Assembly (NCBI GenBank): GCA_002077045.2
Contig: KZ111177.1
Location: forward strand, 66,284-130,283
Length of the DNA stretch: 64,000 nt
Reading direction: 5' to 3'
Source of the DNA: Rachicladosporium sp. CCFEE 5018
Lineage: Eukaryota > Ascomycota > Dothideomycetes > Cladosporiales > Cladosporiaceae
This document shows positions 53,608 through 64,000 of the stretch, one piece after another; position 1 is the first letter of the stretch, and each line of letters opens with the position of its first letter. Under the pieces are notes generated by a model. That model had not been told where the DNA came from, made no database searches, and worked only from the letters and a program-made list of their open reading frames with translations. Made by a program: the position numbers and the translations under genes.

Positions 53608-55395
53608 ATGCGGCTTCTACTCACAAGTATCCTCTGCCTTCCCACTGCTTGGGCTATTTGGCCATTACCGTCTACGTACACTCATGGCAACACAACGCTT
53701 TGGATCGACCCAAGTATAAAGATCACCTACAACGGCGCGGGACAGGTACTTGAATCTTCTCCGGTGGGCACTTAGCCTGACCCTCACTCATCTCATTACT
53801 TGCAGAAATTATTGAACACCTATCACTCTTCGTGGAGTGGTAACAACTCAGCAACACATCAGGTCATTTCCAATGCGATCCAGAGGACTCATGATACACT
53901 GTTCGACAAGCTCTTCGTGCCGTGGAAGTTCCATCCAAGGTTCTCGGACTTTGAGCCGGACTGCAATAATAAGCTCTTCGTCAAGAGCATCTCTCTCCAG
54001 CAGAACGCCACAGATCCCGCAGATATCCTCAAGCCGGCGCTGGGGGGCGTGAGTGAGGCATACACACTTACCGTGACAGAGAGCGGTGATGTAACCATCA
54101 CATCTTCGTCCTCGATCGGACTGTCGTACGGCTTGACGACATTCACCCAGCTCTTCTTCGAGCATACTGATGGCGGAGCATACACGAGCCTCGCGCCCGT
54201 GTCAATTACTGACGCTCCGAAGTTCGCGTGGCGAGGTCTTAATGTTGACACTTCGCGGACGTTCAAGCCGATGATCGATTTGTACCGCACTGTCGACGCC
54301 TTGGCTTACAGCAAATTCAATCGCCTGCACTGGCACATTACAGACTCGCAGTCATGGCCATTGGAGATTCCGTCGATGCCGGAGCTGGCTGATAAGGGTG
54401 CATATGTTGGGTTCCAAAAGTACTCGCCCGAGGATGTGAGGGCGCTGCAGGAGTATGGCTCTTTGCTGGGTGTGCAGGTGGTCATGGAGATCGACCAGCC
54501 AGGTCACACCTCGTCAATTGCGTTCAGTCATCCGGAGCTGATTGCTGCATTCGAAGTACTACCGAATTGGGATACCTATGCTGCTGAGCCGCCGTCTGGC
54601 ACCCTCAAGCTGAATTCGACTGCTGTGTACGAGTTCTTGGAGAAGCTGTTCGATGATCTGCTTCCGCGTCTGACACCACTGACTCAATACTTCCATCTCG
54701 GCGGCGACGAAGTGAACCTCAACGCCTACAATCTCGACGATACAGTCGGCTCGAACTCCACTGAGATACTGCAACCTCTGATGCAGAAGTTCATGGACCG
54801 CAACATGGCCCAAATTGTAGCCGCAAACTTCACACCCCTAGTCTGGGAGGAAATGCTCCTCACCTGGAACCTCACTCTCCCCTCCCAAACGCTGATCAAC
54901 AGCTGGCAGAGCGACGAGAACGTCGCAGCCATAGCGAGCAAAGGCTACAGAGTCATTGCCGGAAATTACAACTACTGGTACCTCGACTGCGGACAAGGCC
55001 AATGGCTCGACTTCCGCCCCGGCGCCTCCTCAGCACAATACTGGCCCTACCCAGACTACTGCTCGCCCCGCCACAATTGGCGCGTGATGTACTCCTACGA
55101 TCCGTTGTCTGGTGTTCCAGCCAATGCAACGCAGTTTGTCGTTGGCGGGGAAGCGCACATCTGGAGCGAGCAGACTGATGCTGTTAATTTGGACCAGATG
55201 GTTTGGCCTAGGGCTTGCGCGGCTGGGGAGGTGCTGTGGTCCGGGGCTAAGGACGAGTATGGGCAGAATCGGAGTCAGATTACAGCGAGTCCTAGACTGA
55301 GTGAGATGAGGGAAAGGCTTGTCGCAAGAGGGGTGAGGGCTGAGCCGATTCAGATGCCGTTTTGTACTATGAATGGGACGCAGTGTGCGCTGTAG
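53608..55395 (+). CDS. Beta-N-acetylhexosaminidase, GH20 (copy 2)
   Basis: Same enzyme as 1709-3496. Exon 1 is 53608-53745, a 60-nt intron is 53746-53805, exon 2 is 53806-55395; 575 residues. An in-frame TAG at 53773-53775 lies inside the intron (copy 1 has CAG there), so splicing is required for a full-length protein and the gene need not be broken. The signal peptide MRLLLTSILCLPTAWA and catalytic HLGGDEVN are unchanged. Few residues differ from copy 1 (for example KLLNTYHSS for KSLITYHSS at the exon 2 start). A patch near 54955-55085 carries about 13 mostly silent changes in 140 bases, while much of the rest is about 99% identical. Confidence 0.93.
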
Positions 55396-56222
55396 TGGAC
55401 CAGAAGGAAAAGCTGTGGAACAATGAAGCCATTGGTCTCAACGGCCCGACAAGTGCGTATCAGCTGCCATTACCTGCTCGCATACATGGAGTAGAAGTCG
55501 TCGGCATCGTTATGCTTGGGCTTTGACGCGGCAAGATTTGACGTAACGATGTACCCATGTGTCCGTACCATTGCCGCCATGTGTCATGCCCGCAGCATCG
55601 ATTCGATGAACTGCAGCATTGCAGCTTTTGCTGTGCACGTGAGGGAACGCCACTACGCAGGCCTCGTGTACCAAAAGTGATCTGCAGGCACAGCTCACCC
55701 GATTCCCTTCGCATCCAGGTACCGGATGCGTGGCCGAGGAGGCGCATGTTGCTAGCGCACCAAGCTCGTACTGTGCCGACTGTTGCCGCGATGTTTTTAT
55801 CGCAGAACAGCCGATGACCTTGACATTACGAATAGCACGCAAGTGGTTGGTAGGACAGAACATCACCACCCATACAGGAACATAGAGGTATTGAGCGAAG
55901 ATCTCCTTGCACCGTTTTCCACAATCCTTCTCCCGTGTCACCGCCTTCGATAAGAGCTTACACCCGCGATTGGGTGGTAAGGCTGTCTTGCTTGAGACCC
56001 TCCCAAGTACTCGGAAGGCTGAGGTATTAGAAGGCTATACTTATACGTGACGGGCCGCCTCAAAGCGTGACGATTCACTCGTAAGACTCTGACGATTCGG
56101 TTCTACTACTAAACCGTAGCTCTCCCGACTGTGTCAGATCTCCTCCAGTAAGACATTCCATGGACTGAGCTCCGGACTTCAAATACCTACTACCAAGCTC
56201 GTCGAGAGCAGAATCTGCAGCC
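55396..56222. other. Intergenic (copy 2 of 3497-4323)
   Basis: Same length as in copy 1, with scattered substitutions. No gene is called. Confidence 0.5.
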
Positions 56223-59200
56223 ATGGCTTCACTTACACCGAACGGCGCAAATGGCACCACACAACCGCACAACAAGCTCCTCGACACCGTCATCCGCGAA
56301 CCCTCCAGACACCCCTCCCCTCAGCCTACACATCTCGGTGTGCCAGGCTCTCCCAACCCGCACGTCCTGCATGAGAGCGGCAGCGGCTATGTCGCACCAA
56401 ATTTTGAGGGCAAAGCAAAGCAGATGGAGGATGTCATGACCGAGCTAGACGCTGCCGAGTTCATCCCAGAGGACTTCGTGAAGACCGAGACGGAATGGTT
56501 CTACAACGCCCTGGGGATCGATGATATGTATTTCAGCACAGAGACTGTAGCGGCGATTGCGAGCCACATCCACTCGCTTTGGGCTGCGAAGGTCGCTGCT
56601 TATGCCAGAGGAGGTGGAGACGGACCGATCCAGATCCAGCTGGACAAGGAGGATGTGGACCGTGCGGTGTACATCGATACGAGCACGCCAGGAATTACCA
56701 ACGCTGGTGGACCGAAGTACGAGGAGAGGCTAGAGACGAAGTACCTGGACGGAAGTCGAGGCGCGAAGAGCTTCCGAGTGGAGACCTTCAGGGCAACAAG
56801 CTCGGATGCGGCGGTGCAGTCGATCAGGTGCTACTTCGTGTACCAGGCGAGCTTCAAGAACAAGACGCCCGAAATGGGTGAGACGAGGATTGAAGTACTT
56901 GGCGACGAGAGGTTCCTGCAGAAGACTACCAAGAACACGAAGCAGGTGTACCAGGGGATCATGGACCAAGCTGTCCAGCGCACTGGACCCGTGATCGATA
57001 TGTACGACGTCGAGGGTCAGCGGGAGAAGCGACTTATCGTAGGCTTCAAGCAAGGTAGTGCCTTGGGCTTGTTCTCTGCACTGAGCAACCTCTACCACTA
57101 CTACGGCCTGACGTCTTCGAGGAAGTACGTTGAGCAGTTCTCGAATGGAATCACAATCATGTCAATCTACCTTAGACCCTCGCCAAACAGCACGAGCAAA
57201 CACCCTCCGATCGAAGCCAGCATCCACCAGATTACCAAGGAGATCTCACTTTTGTACTGCATACCACAGAATAAGTTTCAGGCGCACTTCATTGCTGGAA
57301 AGATGTCGTTGCAGGAGTCGATATACGCTCATTGCGTCTGGATCTTCGTGCAGCACTTTCTCAACCGTCTGGGGAGCGAGTATAACACACTGGCAACGAT
57401 GCTCGACAGCAACAACAACGCACATGCCGAGATTCTGGGCAAGCTGAAGAAGCGCCTGAGAAACGAGACTTTCACCGCAGACTACATTCTCGAGATCATC
57501 AACCAGTATCCCGATCTCGTCCGCCCGCTGTACTTAGCTTTCGCCAACACGCATTACGTTCAGACGCGTGGTGAGGAGGATAACTTCCTCCCGACTCTTT
57601 CGTATCAGCGGATGACGATCGACAGGGCACTTACAGACTCTGAGCTGGCTGCGCTCATCGCAAAGACCGCCGTCAACGAGCATCACGAGATGGTCATGAC
57701 AGCATTCCGCGTCTTCAACAGCTCAGTACTGAAGACGAACTTCTACACACCAACCAAAGTCGCTCTATCGTTCCGACTGAATCCCACTTTCTTGCCCGTC
57801 GAAGAGTACCCTCAACCACTCTACGGCATGTTCCTGGTGATCAGCTCGGAATTCAGAGGCTTCCATCTCCGCTTCCGCGACATCGCGCGTGGTGGCATTC
57901 GCATCGTCAAGTCTAGGAGCCGCGAAGCGTATGGCATCAACGCTCGGTCGATGTTCGACGAGAACTACAATTTGGCCAATACTCAGCAAAAGAAGAACAA
58001 AGATATCCCGGAAGGCGGCAGCAAGGGTGTCATTTTACTAGACTTTTTGCACCAAGACAAGGCTCGAGTGGCGTTCGAGAAGTACATCGATTCGGTCATG
58101 GACCTGCTGCTGCCACCTACGAGCCCCGGCATTAAAGACCCGATCGTTGACCTTCATGGCAAAGAGGAGATCCTGTTCATGGGTCCTGATGAGAACACTG
58201 CAGATCTTGTCGACTGGGCAACTGAGCACGCTCGCATTCGCGGCGCACCCTGGTGGAAGTCCTTCTTTACCGGCAAATCCCCTAAGCTTGGCGGCATCCC
58301 CCACGATCGCTATGGCATGACCACGCTTAGTGTGCGTGAGTACGTGCTAGGTATCTATCGCAAGCTCAATCTCGACGAGCGTGAGGTCCGCAAGCTGCAG
58401 ACAGGTGGTCCAGATGGCGATTTAGGCTCAAACGAGATCCTCCTCGGCAACGAGAAATATGTAGCCATAGTCGACGGCTCTGGCGTGCTCGTCGACCCGA
58501 ATGGTCTCGACCGCTCCGAACTCCTTCGCCTGGCGAAGGACCGCAAGATGATCTCCGACTTCGCCGCCGCAAAACTCAGCTCCGCAGGCTACCGCGTTCT
58601 AGTTGAAGACTCCAACCTCACCCTTCCCTCCGGCGAAGTGATCAACAACGGCACCACTTTCCGCAACACCTTCCACCTCCGCAACCAAGAACACTACGAT
58701 ATCTTCGTCCCCTGCGGCGGCCGCCCAGAGAGCATCGATTTCTCCACCGCCACGAAACTGATCAAAGGCGGCAAACCTTGCATCCCGTACATCGTCGAAG
58801 GCGCGAATCTGTTCATCACACAAGAAGCCAAGCTCCGCCTCGAAAAAGCCGGCACGGTGATCTTCAAAGACGCCTCCGCGAACAAAGGCGGCGTCACGTC
58901 CTCCTCGCTCGAAGTGCTCGCCTCGCTGTCCTTCGACGACGCGGGCTTCATAGAACATATGTGCGTCCGCCCCGACGGGACTGTGCCAGCGTTCTACGAG
59001 GAGTACGTGAGACAAGTGCAGGCTACGATTCGAGAGAACGCGAGGCTGGAGTTTGAGGTTCTGTGGCGGGAGGGCGAGGCTACGGGAGAGAGCAGGAGTA
59101 TTCTGAGTGATCGGCTGAGTGTGGCTATTACGCGGATGGATGAGGAGCTGCAGGCTACAGAGTTGTGGGATAATGTTGAGCTGCGGAGGAGTGTGTTGAG

Positions 59201-59469
59201 TGATGCGTTGCCGCAGCTGTTGTTGCAGCAGATTGGGTTGGAGAAGATTATGGAGAGAGTGAGTTATTCTCGTCTTAACGTGCTGTGGCGATTCTGATTG
59301 CTAATTTGGTGGTGCGCAGGTACCGATCAACTACCTCAAAGCCATCTTTGGCTCCTTCCTGGCGAGCCGGTTCATCTACAGCATGGGCATTTCTGCTTCG
59401 CCCGTGAGCTTCTTCGCGTTCATGAACTTGAGAATGAGTCGATCGAAGGCCGCGATCAATGGGCAATAG
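56223..59469 (+). CDS. GDH2: NAD-specific glutamate dehydrogenase, large type (copy 2)
   Basis: Same gene as 4324-7570 with identical structure: exon 1 is 56223-59258, a 61-nt intron is 59259-59319 (gtgagt donor where copy 1 has gtaagt), exon 2 is 59320-59469; 1061 residues. All motifs listed for copy 1 are intact. Replacements are mild (for example GLISK to ALIAK, EEYAQP to EEYPQP, NRKM to DRKM, MNSRM to MNLRM). The DNA is a mosaic: about 57660-57840 and 58120-58830 differ from copy 1 by roughly 10%, nearly all third positions, while 57841-58120 has a single change until the final codons. Both genes look functional, so a haploid count would give two GDH2 doses unless this is an assembly artefact. 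Confidence 0.96.
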
Positions 59470-59999
59470 CATTGCTGCTTTGATGCGGCCCGAACAGGGT
59501 ATCACAGGTGTGACCGGCCGGCGTGTTGGTTGGAATGCGGAATAGACTTCGCAAAGAAATTGCGGTCACAGGTAGAATTTTGAGCATTCCGCAGAAGCCG
59601 GACTCCAAAACATCACACGAGCCAGACCATGCAGATTGGAGAGTTTGTTTATGTTTCGATGTGCCCCGTGACCTGCACGCTAGTCTTGACTTCATCGCGC
59701 CCAACAACTTCGTCAAGGTCGCATCTGTCCAGCTAGCATCAAACATACCGCTCGCTATCCTTACCAATTGGTCATTCAGTGTGTCTAATCTCCGCAGGGC
59801 TATGCGGATGCACGGTGGTCCACGCAGAGACTCAGTACCAGTCTGCGCACTACCGTTAGTTATCTTCCAGCCCCTTTGCAAGCTCGAGCAGTCACGTTGC
59901 CCGGTCGAACTCGCGTGCCGTCCACATCCTACCGCGGATGATTGTAGCTTAGGCCAAGTAACTGACGTCCCTCCCAGCAGCTTCGAGTCCTACACTACG
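59470..59999. other. Intergenic (copy 2 of 7571-8096)
   Basis: No gene is supported. By chance the frame of the next gene is open upstream as far as 59523, but copy 1 has stops there, so the extension is not coding. Confidence 0.5.
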
Positions 60000-61125
60000 A
60001 TGGCTCCTAATTCGCCTACGAAACCGAAGGCGTCTGCGAAGAAGGCGGCGCCGAAGAAAGGCTCGCCCAAGAAGGGTACTCGTAAAGCCCCCACGCGCCA
60101 GGCAAAGACGAATACCACCGACGCTGCCGCGGCGAAGAAAGCCAAATCCGGTAGTGGAGCTGGCGCCAAGTCCACTGCGGCTAAGCCAAAGAAGAAGGCC
60201 TCTCCTGTGAAGAACGCTGGCGTGAAGAAGCCTGCTGCCAAGAAGGCTGCGCCGAAGAAGGCTGCTACTACTGCGAAGCCAGCAGCCAAGACGGCTGCTG
60301 CTAAGGCGAAGCCTGCGGCGAAGAAGGCCGTAGCCAAAGTGAAGCCCGCTGCAAAGACCGTTGCCGCCAAGGCTAAGCCTGCTGCGAAGAAGGCTGTCGC
60401 GAAGGCCAAGCCAGCCGCAAAGAAGGCTGTCGCGAAGGCCAAGCCAGCCGCAAAGAAAGTCGAGAAGGAAGCCAAGCCTGCCGTCAAGAAAGCCGCCACG
60501 AAAGCGAAGCCGGCCGTGAAGAAGGCGGCCGGAAAGGTGAGCCAGACAAACTCGCAGCCCCAGCAAAATATGCCCAGAGGAACCAAGTGTGGAAATCGGG
60601 CGCTGTATAGTGGCCGAGAACAGATGTGTGTCAGCCATTTCGGCGACGATAGTAGCGTCGAGGGAAAATTCAAGGACGTGGCTAACAAGGGCGCGAAAAA
60701 GGTAACGGGCAAGAAGGGCCAAGAAGTCGAGAGCTTCGCTGAGAAGGTCGGGAGCGGTGCGCAGGCTGTCGTTGAGACCGTCGGAAGTCTTGCGCAGAGC
60801 ACAGTGGGGGCGCTGACTGGGAGGGTGAGCGACTTTCTGCTACGTGGACGAAGATTGGAAATGGACATCGCTGACGAGGTCCTACAACAGTCTGCCAGTC
60901 CGCAGAAGGAGAAGCAGCGGTCACCGGTAAGTCGATATGGGCGGCCTCGCTTTCCGTTTCGCAGTCGCTGACATGAACGTGTAGTCCAAGAGTCCAGGTA
61001 AATCGCAGTTCGGGCGCGAGAAGAGTCCGGAGAAGAGCCGCAGGGTAAGTCTAGCATGTCCTTCACTTACCTGCGCAAAGGTGCTGACATTATGGCAGAG
61101 CCAGAGCCCATCTAAAGGGAGATGA
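60000..61125 (+). CDS. Lys/Ala/Pro-rich histone H1-tail-like protein with short 3' exons (copy 2)
   Basis: Same gene as 8097-9207. Exons are 60000-60824, 60891-60926, 60985-61044 and 61099-61125; introns of 66, 58 and 54 nt match copy 1 exactly; 315 residues. The third donor is canonical here (agg|gtaagt) where copy 1 has aat|gttagt. Repeat number differs: an extra KAVAKAKPAAK unit is present and one APKKAAPKKA unit is shorter, so exon 1 is 15 nt longer. The suspected extra intron (60538-60624 by alignment, gtgagc to aacag, 87 nt) differs from copy 1 at over 20 positions, while the following coding part is nearly the same. Ser-Pro motifs in the last exons are conserved (SASPQKEKQRSP, KSPEKS, SQSPSKGR). 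Function is inferred only from composition. Confidence 0.75.
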
Positions 61126-61999
61126 TCTAGCGATGTTCAATTCCCAAGACTAGTGGCTCGGATTTTCGTACTTCTCGGTGCGGAGTAAAAGAAGGTTGGA
61201 CGGAAAGGGATGTAAGATCTATGATAATTGTAATGTGCTTCGAAAGTAAAGACTTCATACTCGCCTGCTTCTTGCTCCATCATCTCGTCTATGGAGATGG
61301 TTTTAACTGCCCTTGTGTATGGGCAGATGGACACGGCATCAGTCTGCCGGCACGCGCTGTGTATAGTGACTAGTGGGTTCTGCATGTCATCGGCAGCGCC
61401 GTCGCTGAGGACAATGAGAATCGCCTCCCTGCTGCTGTCTGCGCTCAAGGCTCCCAGGCACGCATGACCGCTGATGGGTGGTGACAAACAATCGCTCAGG
61501 AGGCTGAGACGCTGCTGCCGAAAGGGGCGCGGTGGCGTGGGCGCCGTGAGGCCAGTCAGCGTGGCGACGACATGTGTAACGTCCCTGTTGCGCAGGCTAT
61601 TGTTAGAGGTCTATCGCCATTTCATTCGATGTTGACCTCATGCACAATCAAATGGAAGGGAAGAGCAACTTGGAAGTGTTCTTCGTAAAAGTCACCCAAA
61701 ATTTAAGCTTCGGGTCAGCCGAAACCCTGCGTTTCTACGAGACTTCAGACAAATGAGCGACATCACATGTAAATGCACATGACTCCCTTAAGGAATATCC
61801 CATACGACCATAGCCTCCCACACATACTGGCTGCTGATCTTCGACTTCCCGCTCAGGCCACGCACTCGGAATCCAAGAGTCGTTCGATGGTACCGCCCTG
61901 CGCCTTTAACTCTACATCACCCACGCGACAAAGCTCCGGACACCCATTGCGACTTAGTCGCACGCGTTCGATGAAGCCGCAACTTTTCCACCGATCACA
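61126..61999. other. Intergenic (copy 2 of 9208-10079)
   Basis: The left half is diverged from copy 1 with several indels. The right half, next to the carrier ATG, is almost unchanged. No gene is seen. Confidence 0.5.
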
Positions 62000-63137
62000 A
62001 TGAGCTCCCGCGAACCCATACCGTCCCCATCGGAACCTCCCGACGCCTCACAACCCGCCCAGGGCATGCTGTCCACCGAGCCCGCCCCAGCGATACCAAT
62101 CCCCTACGCCGCCTTCCGAGTATGGGTCTCCCAGGCCGTAGTCGCCTCCTTCATAGCCGGTGGCGTAGCTGGCGCGATATCCCGGACTGTAGTCTCGCCG
62201 TTGGAGAGACTCAAGATCCTGCTCCAAGTGCAGAATGTCGGGCGGGAGGAGTATAAGATGAGCATCGGCAAGGCGCTGGGCAAGATGTGGAAAGAGGAGG
62301 GGTGGCGAGGGCTGATGGCAGGAAACGGTACGAATTGTATTCGGATCGTGCCTTATAGCGCGGTGCAGTTCGGGAGCTATAACATCTACAAGAAGGGCTT
62401 TGAGCCTTCGCCTGGTGCGCCGTTGACACCGGTCTCGCGGTTGCTTTGCGGTGCAATGGCGGGCATAACGTCGGTGTCTGTCACATACCCTCTGGACATC
62501 GTGCGGACGCGACTCTCGATTCAGACCGCATCGTTCGCCGCTCTCACGAAATCGCCGAATTTACCTGGTTCAAAAGCTCCTCCTCCGGGGCTAAGAGAGA
62601 AGCCCGGTATGTGGAGTGTCATGAAGGCCATGTATAGGACTGAGGGCGGTGTGGGGGCATTATACCGCGGCATAGTGCCCACAGTCGCAGGTGTGGCACC
62701 GTACGTGGGTCTGAACTTCATGATCTACGAGAGCGTACGAACGTACTTTACTCCGGAGGGAGAGCGGGATCCTAGCAATATTGGCAAGCTTGGAGCTGGA
62801 GCGATCTCGGGTGCCGTGGCGCAGACTTGCACATATCCACTGTACGTCTCTTCTGCTTAGCTAGTTCTTGACAACCACTGACCACCTCTGCAGTGATGTT
62901 CTCCGGCGGCGCTTTCAAATCAATACCATGTCCGGCATGGGCTACCAGTACACATCGATCTTCGACGCTGTGCGCAGGATCACGGCACAAGAAGGCCTCA
63001 AAGGCTTGTACAAGGGCATCTCACCCAACTTGCTCAAGGTTGCGCCAAGCATGGCAGCTTCATGGCTGAGCTTCGAGATGACGAGGGACTTCATCTTGGG
63101 CCTCAACCCTGATGTCGCCGAAGTCGACCACTTCTAA
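62000..63137 (+). CDS. Mitochondrial carrier family protein (copy 2)
   Basis: Same gene as 10080-11217. Exon 1 is 62000-62841, a 52-nt intron is 62842-62893 (gtacgt donor, tgcag acceptor), exon 2 is 62894-63137; 361 residues. All three carrier signatures are intact (SPLERLKILLQ, YPLDIVRTRLS, YPLDVLRRRFQ across the splice). Differences sit mostly in the disordered N-terminus (ASQPAQGMLSTEP for ASQAAQGMLSMEP) and at silent sites. The intron body differs more than the exons, as expected. The stop codon is TAA here and TAG in copy 1. Confidence 0.93.
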
Positions 63138-63962
63138 GATCGGACTCGTGGACATGATCTGGAACAAAAGCTTTTGAGGGATTAGGCGTTTGGTCGCGGA
63201 GCAGATGCATATGATATTTGGAGCGTGGCGTTCGGGAGTGGTAAAACAATGGAGGGACGGCTGATAGCAGATGCTTCCGAGCTCTCAGGGTTGCTGGATA
63301 TACCAATCAGTATGGCGGCCATAGAGGTGTACAGTATCCAATACAAGACATTGATTGCACGTTGACATCGCTCGCAGTGCAGAACGCACTCACTTCCAGG
63401 GACCTGGTTCGAGCCGACGTTTCGGCCAAGACCAGCGACCAAGTAGGTGAGCGTTCCTTCCTTTGCTATCATTCTCACATCGCGCCTTCCCCCTGGAGCT
63501 CGACCACGCCGCCGCGCTGCGACTGGCTCGCTTGTCGTCGGCGCTACCAAGCGTTGCCAGCTTCTCGACCTCACCTCTTCATCTTTAGTAGATTGGTGGT
63601 GGTTGCGCGCTCATCCACATTTGCCGTCAACAACTACAATACCTTTACAAGCAAGCTGCGCGATAACAAAGCGACATACGCAATGGCACTGTTGCGAGAG
63701 CTCGCCCGACTGAAGAATCAGTGACGAGGCCTCTGAAACTGCTCAAGGGGCGAAGTGAGTGATGGAAACGAAGTCATGGCTGCGCTGGCTTCACTCAATG
63801 TGACAGTAACACGACAATGGCTCGTGATAGCATGAGACCTGCAATGCGTTGCTCATGCAAGACATGGTACAAAGCATTCGACACAATGATCTGTTACCTT
63901 GATCACTTTGGTACCACTCTCTTCCATCTCCTCTCCTGACCACAGTCTCAAATCAAGCAACG
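63138..63962. other. Intergenic (copy 2 of 11218-12045)
   Basis: The first 65 or so bases are unrelated to copy 1. From about 63265 to 63465 the match is essentially perfect, then a moderately conserved stretch leads to the next ATG. No gene is called. Confidence 0.45.
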
Positions 63963-64000
63963 ATGTATCACCTCGTCCCCGACGTCGCCGGCCTGCGCAC
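63963..64000 (+). CDS. Conserved hypothetical protein, copy 2 (start only)
   Basis: First 38 coding bases of the counterpart of 12046-12676, encoding MYHLVPDVAGLR without change. The rest lies beyond the window. What follows it outside, a histidine phosphatase or something else, would show whether the duplication extends further. Confidence 0.7.
   Translation, partial: MYHLVPDVAGLR

Larger units (their letters stand above)
51888..64000. repeat. Large direct duplication, copy 2 (six-gene block)
   Basis: Second copy of the block at 1-12083, in direct orientation. It includes the 5' end of PRO2, whose counterpart lies left of the window. It stops at the window edge 38 bases into the last gene. 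It may be a genuine tandem copy or a homeologous/allelic contig placed after the first one across the N gap at 42190-42289. Sequence alone cannot decide. Confidence 0.97.

Noticed and set aside
59523..59999. Upstream extension of the H1-tail-like frame in copy 2
   Set aside because: Copy 1 has stops in the corresponding stretch, and the ATG at 60000 matches the copy 1 start.

Overview
The window is nuclear DNA of a filamentous ascomycete. Genes are dense on both strands and mostly interrupted by 50-66 nt GT-AG introns. There is a HET-domain relic, a Crh-type cell-wall enzyme, a GH20 hexosaminidase, SPT3, WEE1 and several nuclear genes for mitochondrial proteins. Gene content fits a Dothideomycete. 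Two mosaic-diverged copies of one block would fit a hybrid diploid black yeast of the Hortaea/Teratosphaeriaceae kind, but that placement is inference and no species marker was found.

Layout. Bases 1-12083 and 51888-64000 are the same six-gene block in direct orientation, about 51.9 kb apart: PRO2 (glutamate to proline), GH20 hexosaminidase, large NAD-glutamate dehydrogenase GDH2, a Lys/Ala/Pro-rich H1-tail-like protein with tiny 3' exons, a mitochondrial carrier, and an unknown gene. Between the copies come a histidine phosphatase (-), a CorA-type Mg transporter (+), mitochondrial GatB (+), a gene-poor stretch at 20.1-23.7 kb with two intact two-exon genes and one 5' fragment of a small membrane-protein family (-), a PPR protein (-) divergent from mitochondrial ribosomal protein bS18m (+), a two-finger CCCH protein (-), a decayed HET gene (+), a mucin-like type II membrane protein (+), a lipocalin-like protein (+), DPH7 (-), SPT3 (-, 5' end lost in a 100-N gap at 42190-42289), an unknown gene (-, 3' end lost in the same gap), WEE1 (-) and a Crh-type GH16 wall transglycosylase with a predicted GPI tail (-).

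How the parts relate. PRO2 and GDH2 both act on glutamate and lie in the duplicated block. GatB, PPR and bS18m all serve mitochondrial gene expression. The copies differ by roughly 10% in some patches, nearly all silent, and by under 1% in neighbouring patches, which points to gene conversion or loss of heterozygosity between two old diverged versions. PRO2 copy 2 has a 1-nt deletion; all other shared genes seen complete are intact in both copies. Because the copies lie on opposite sides of the N gap, a false scaffold join of homeologous contigs is as likely as a true tandem duplication. Exon coordinates given in the entries were derived by eye from splice signals and reading-frame continuity, often supported by the second copy.
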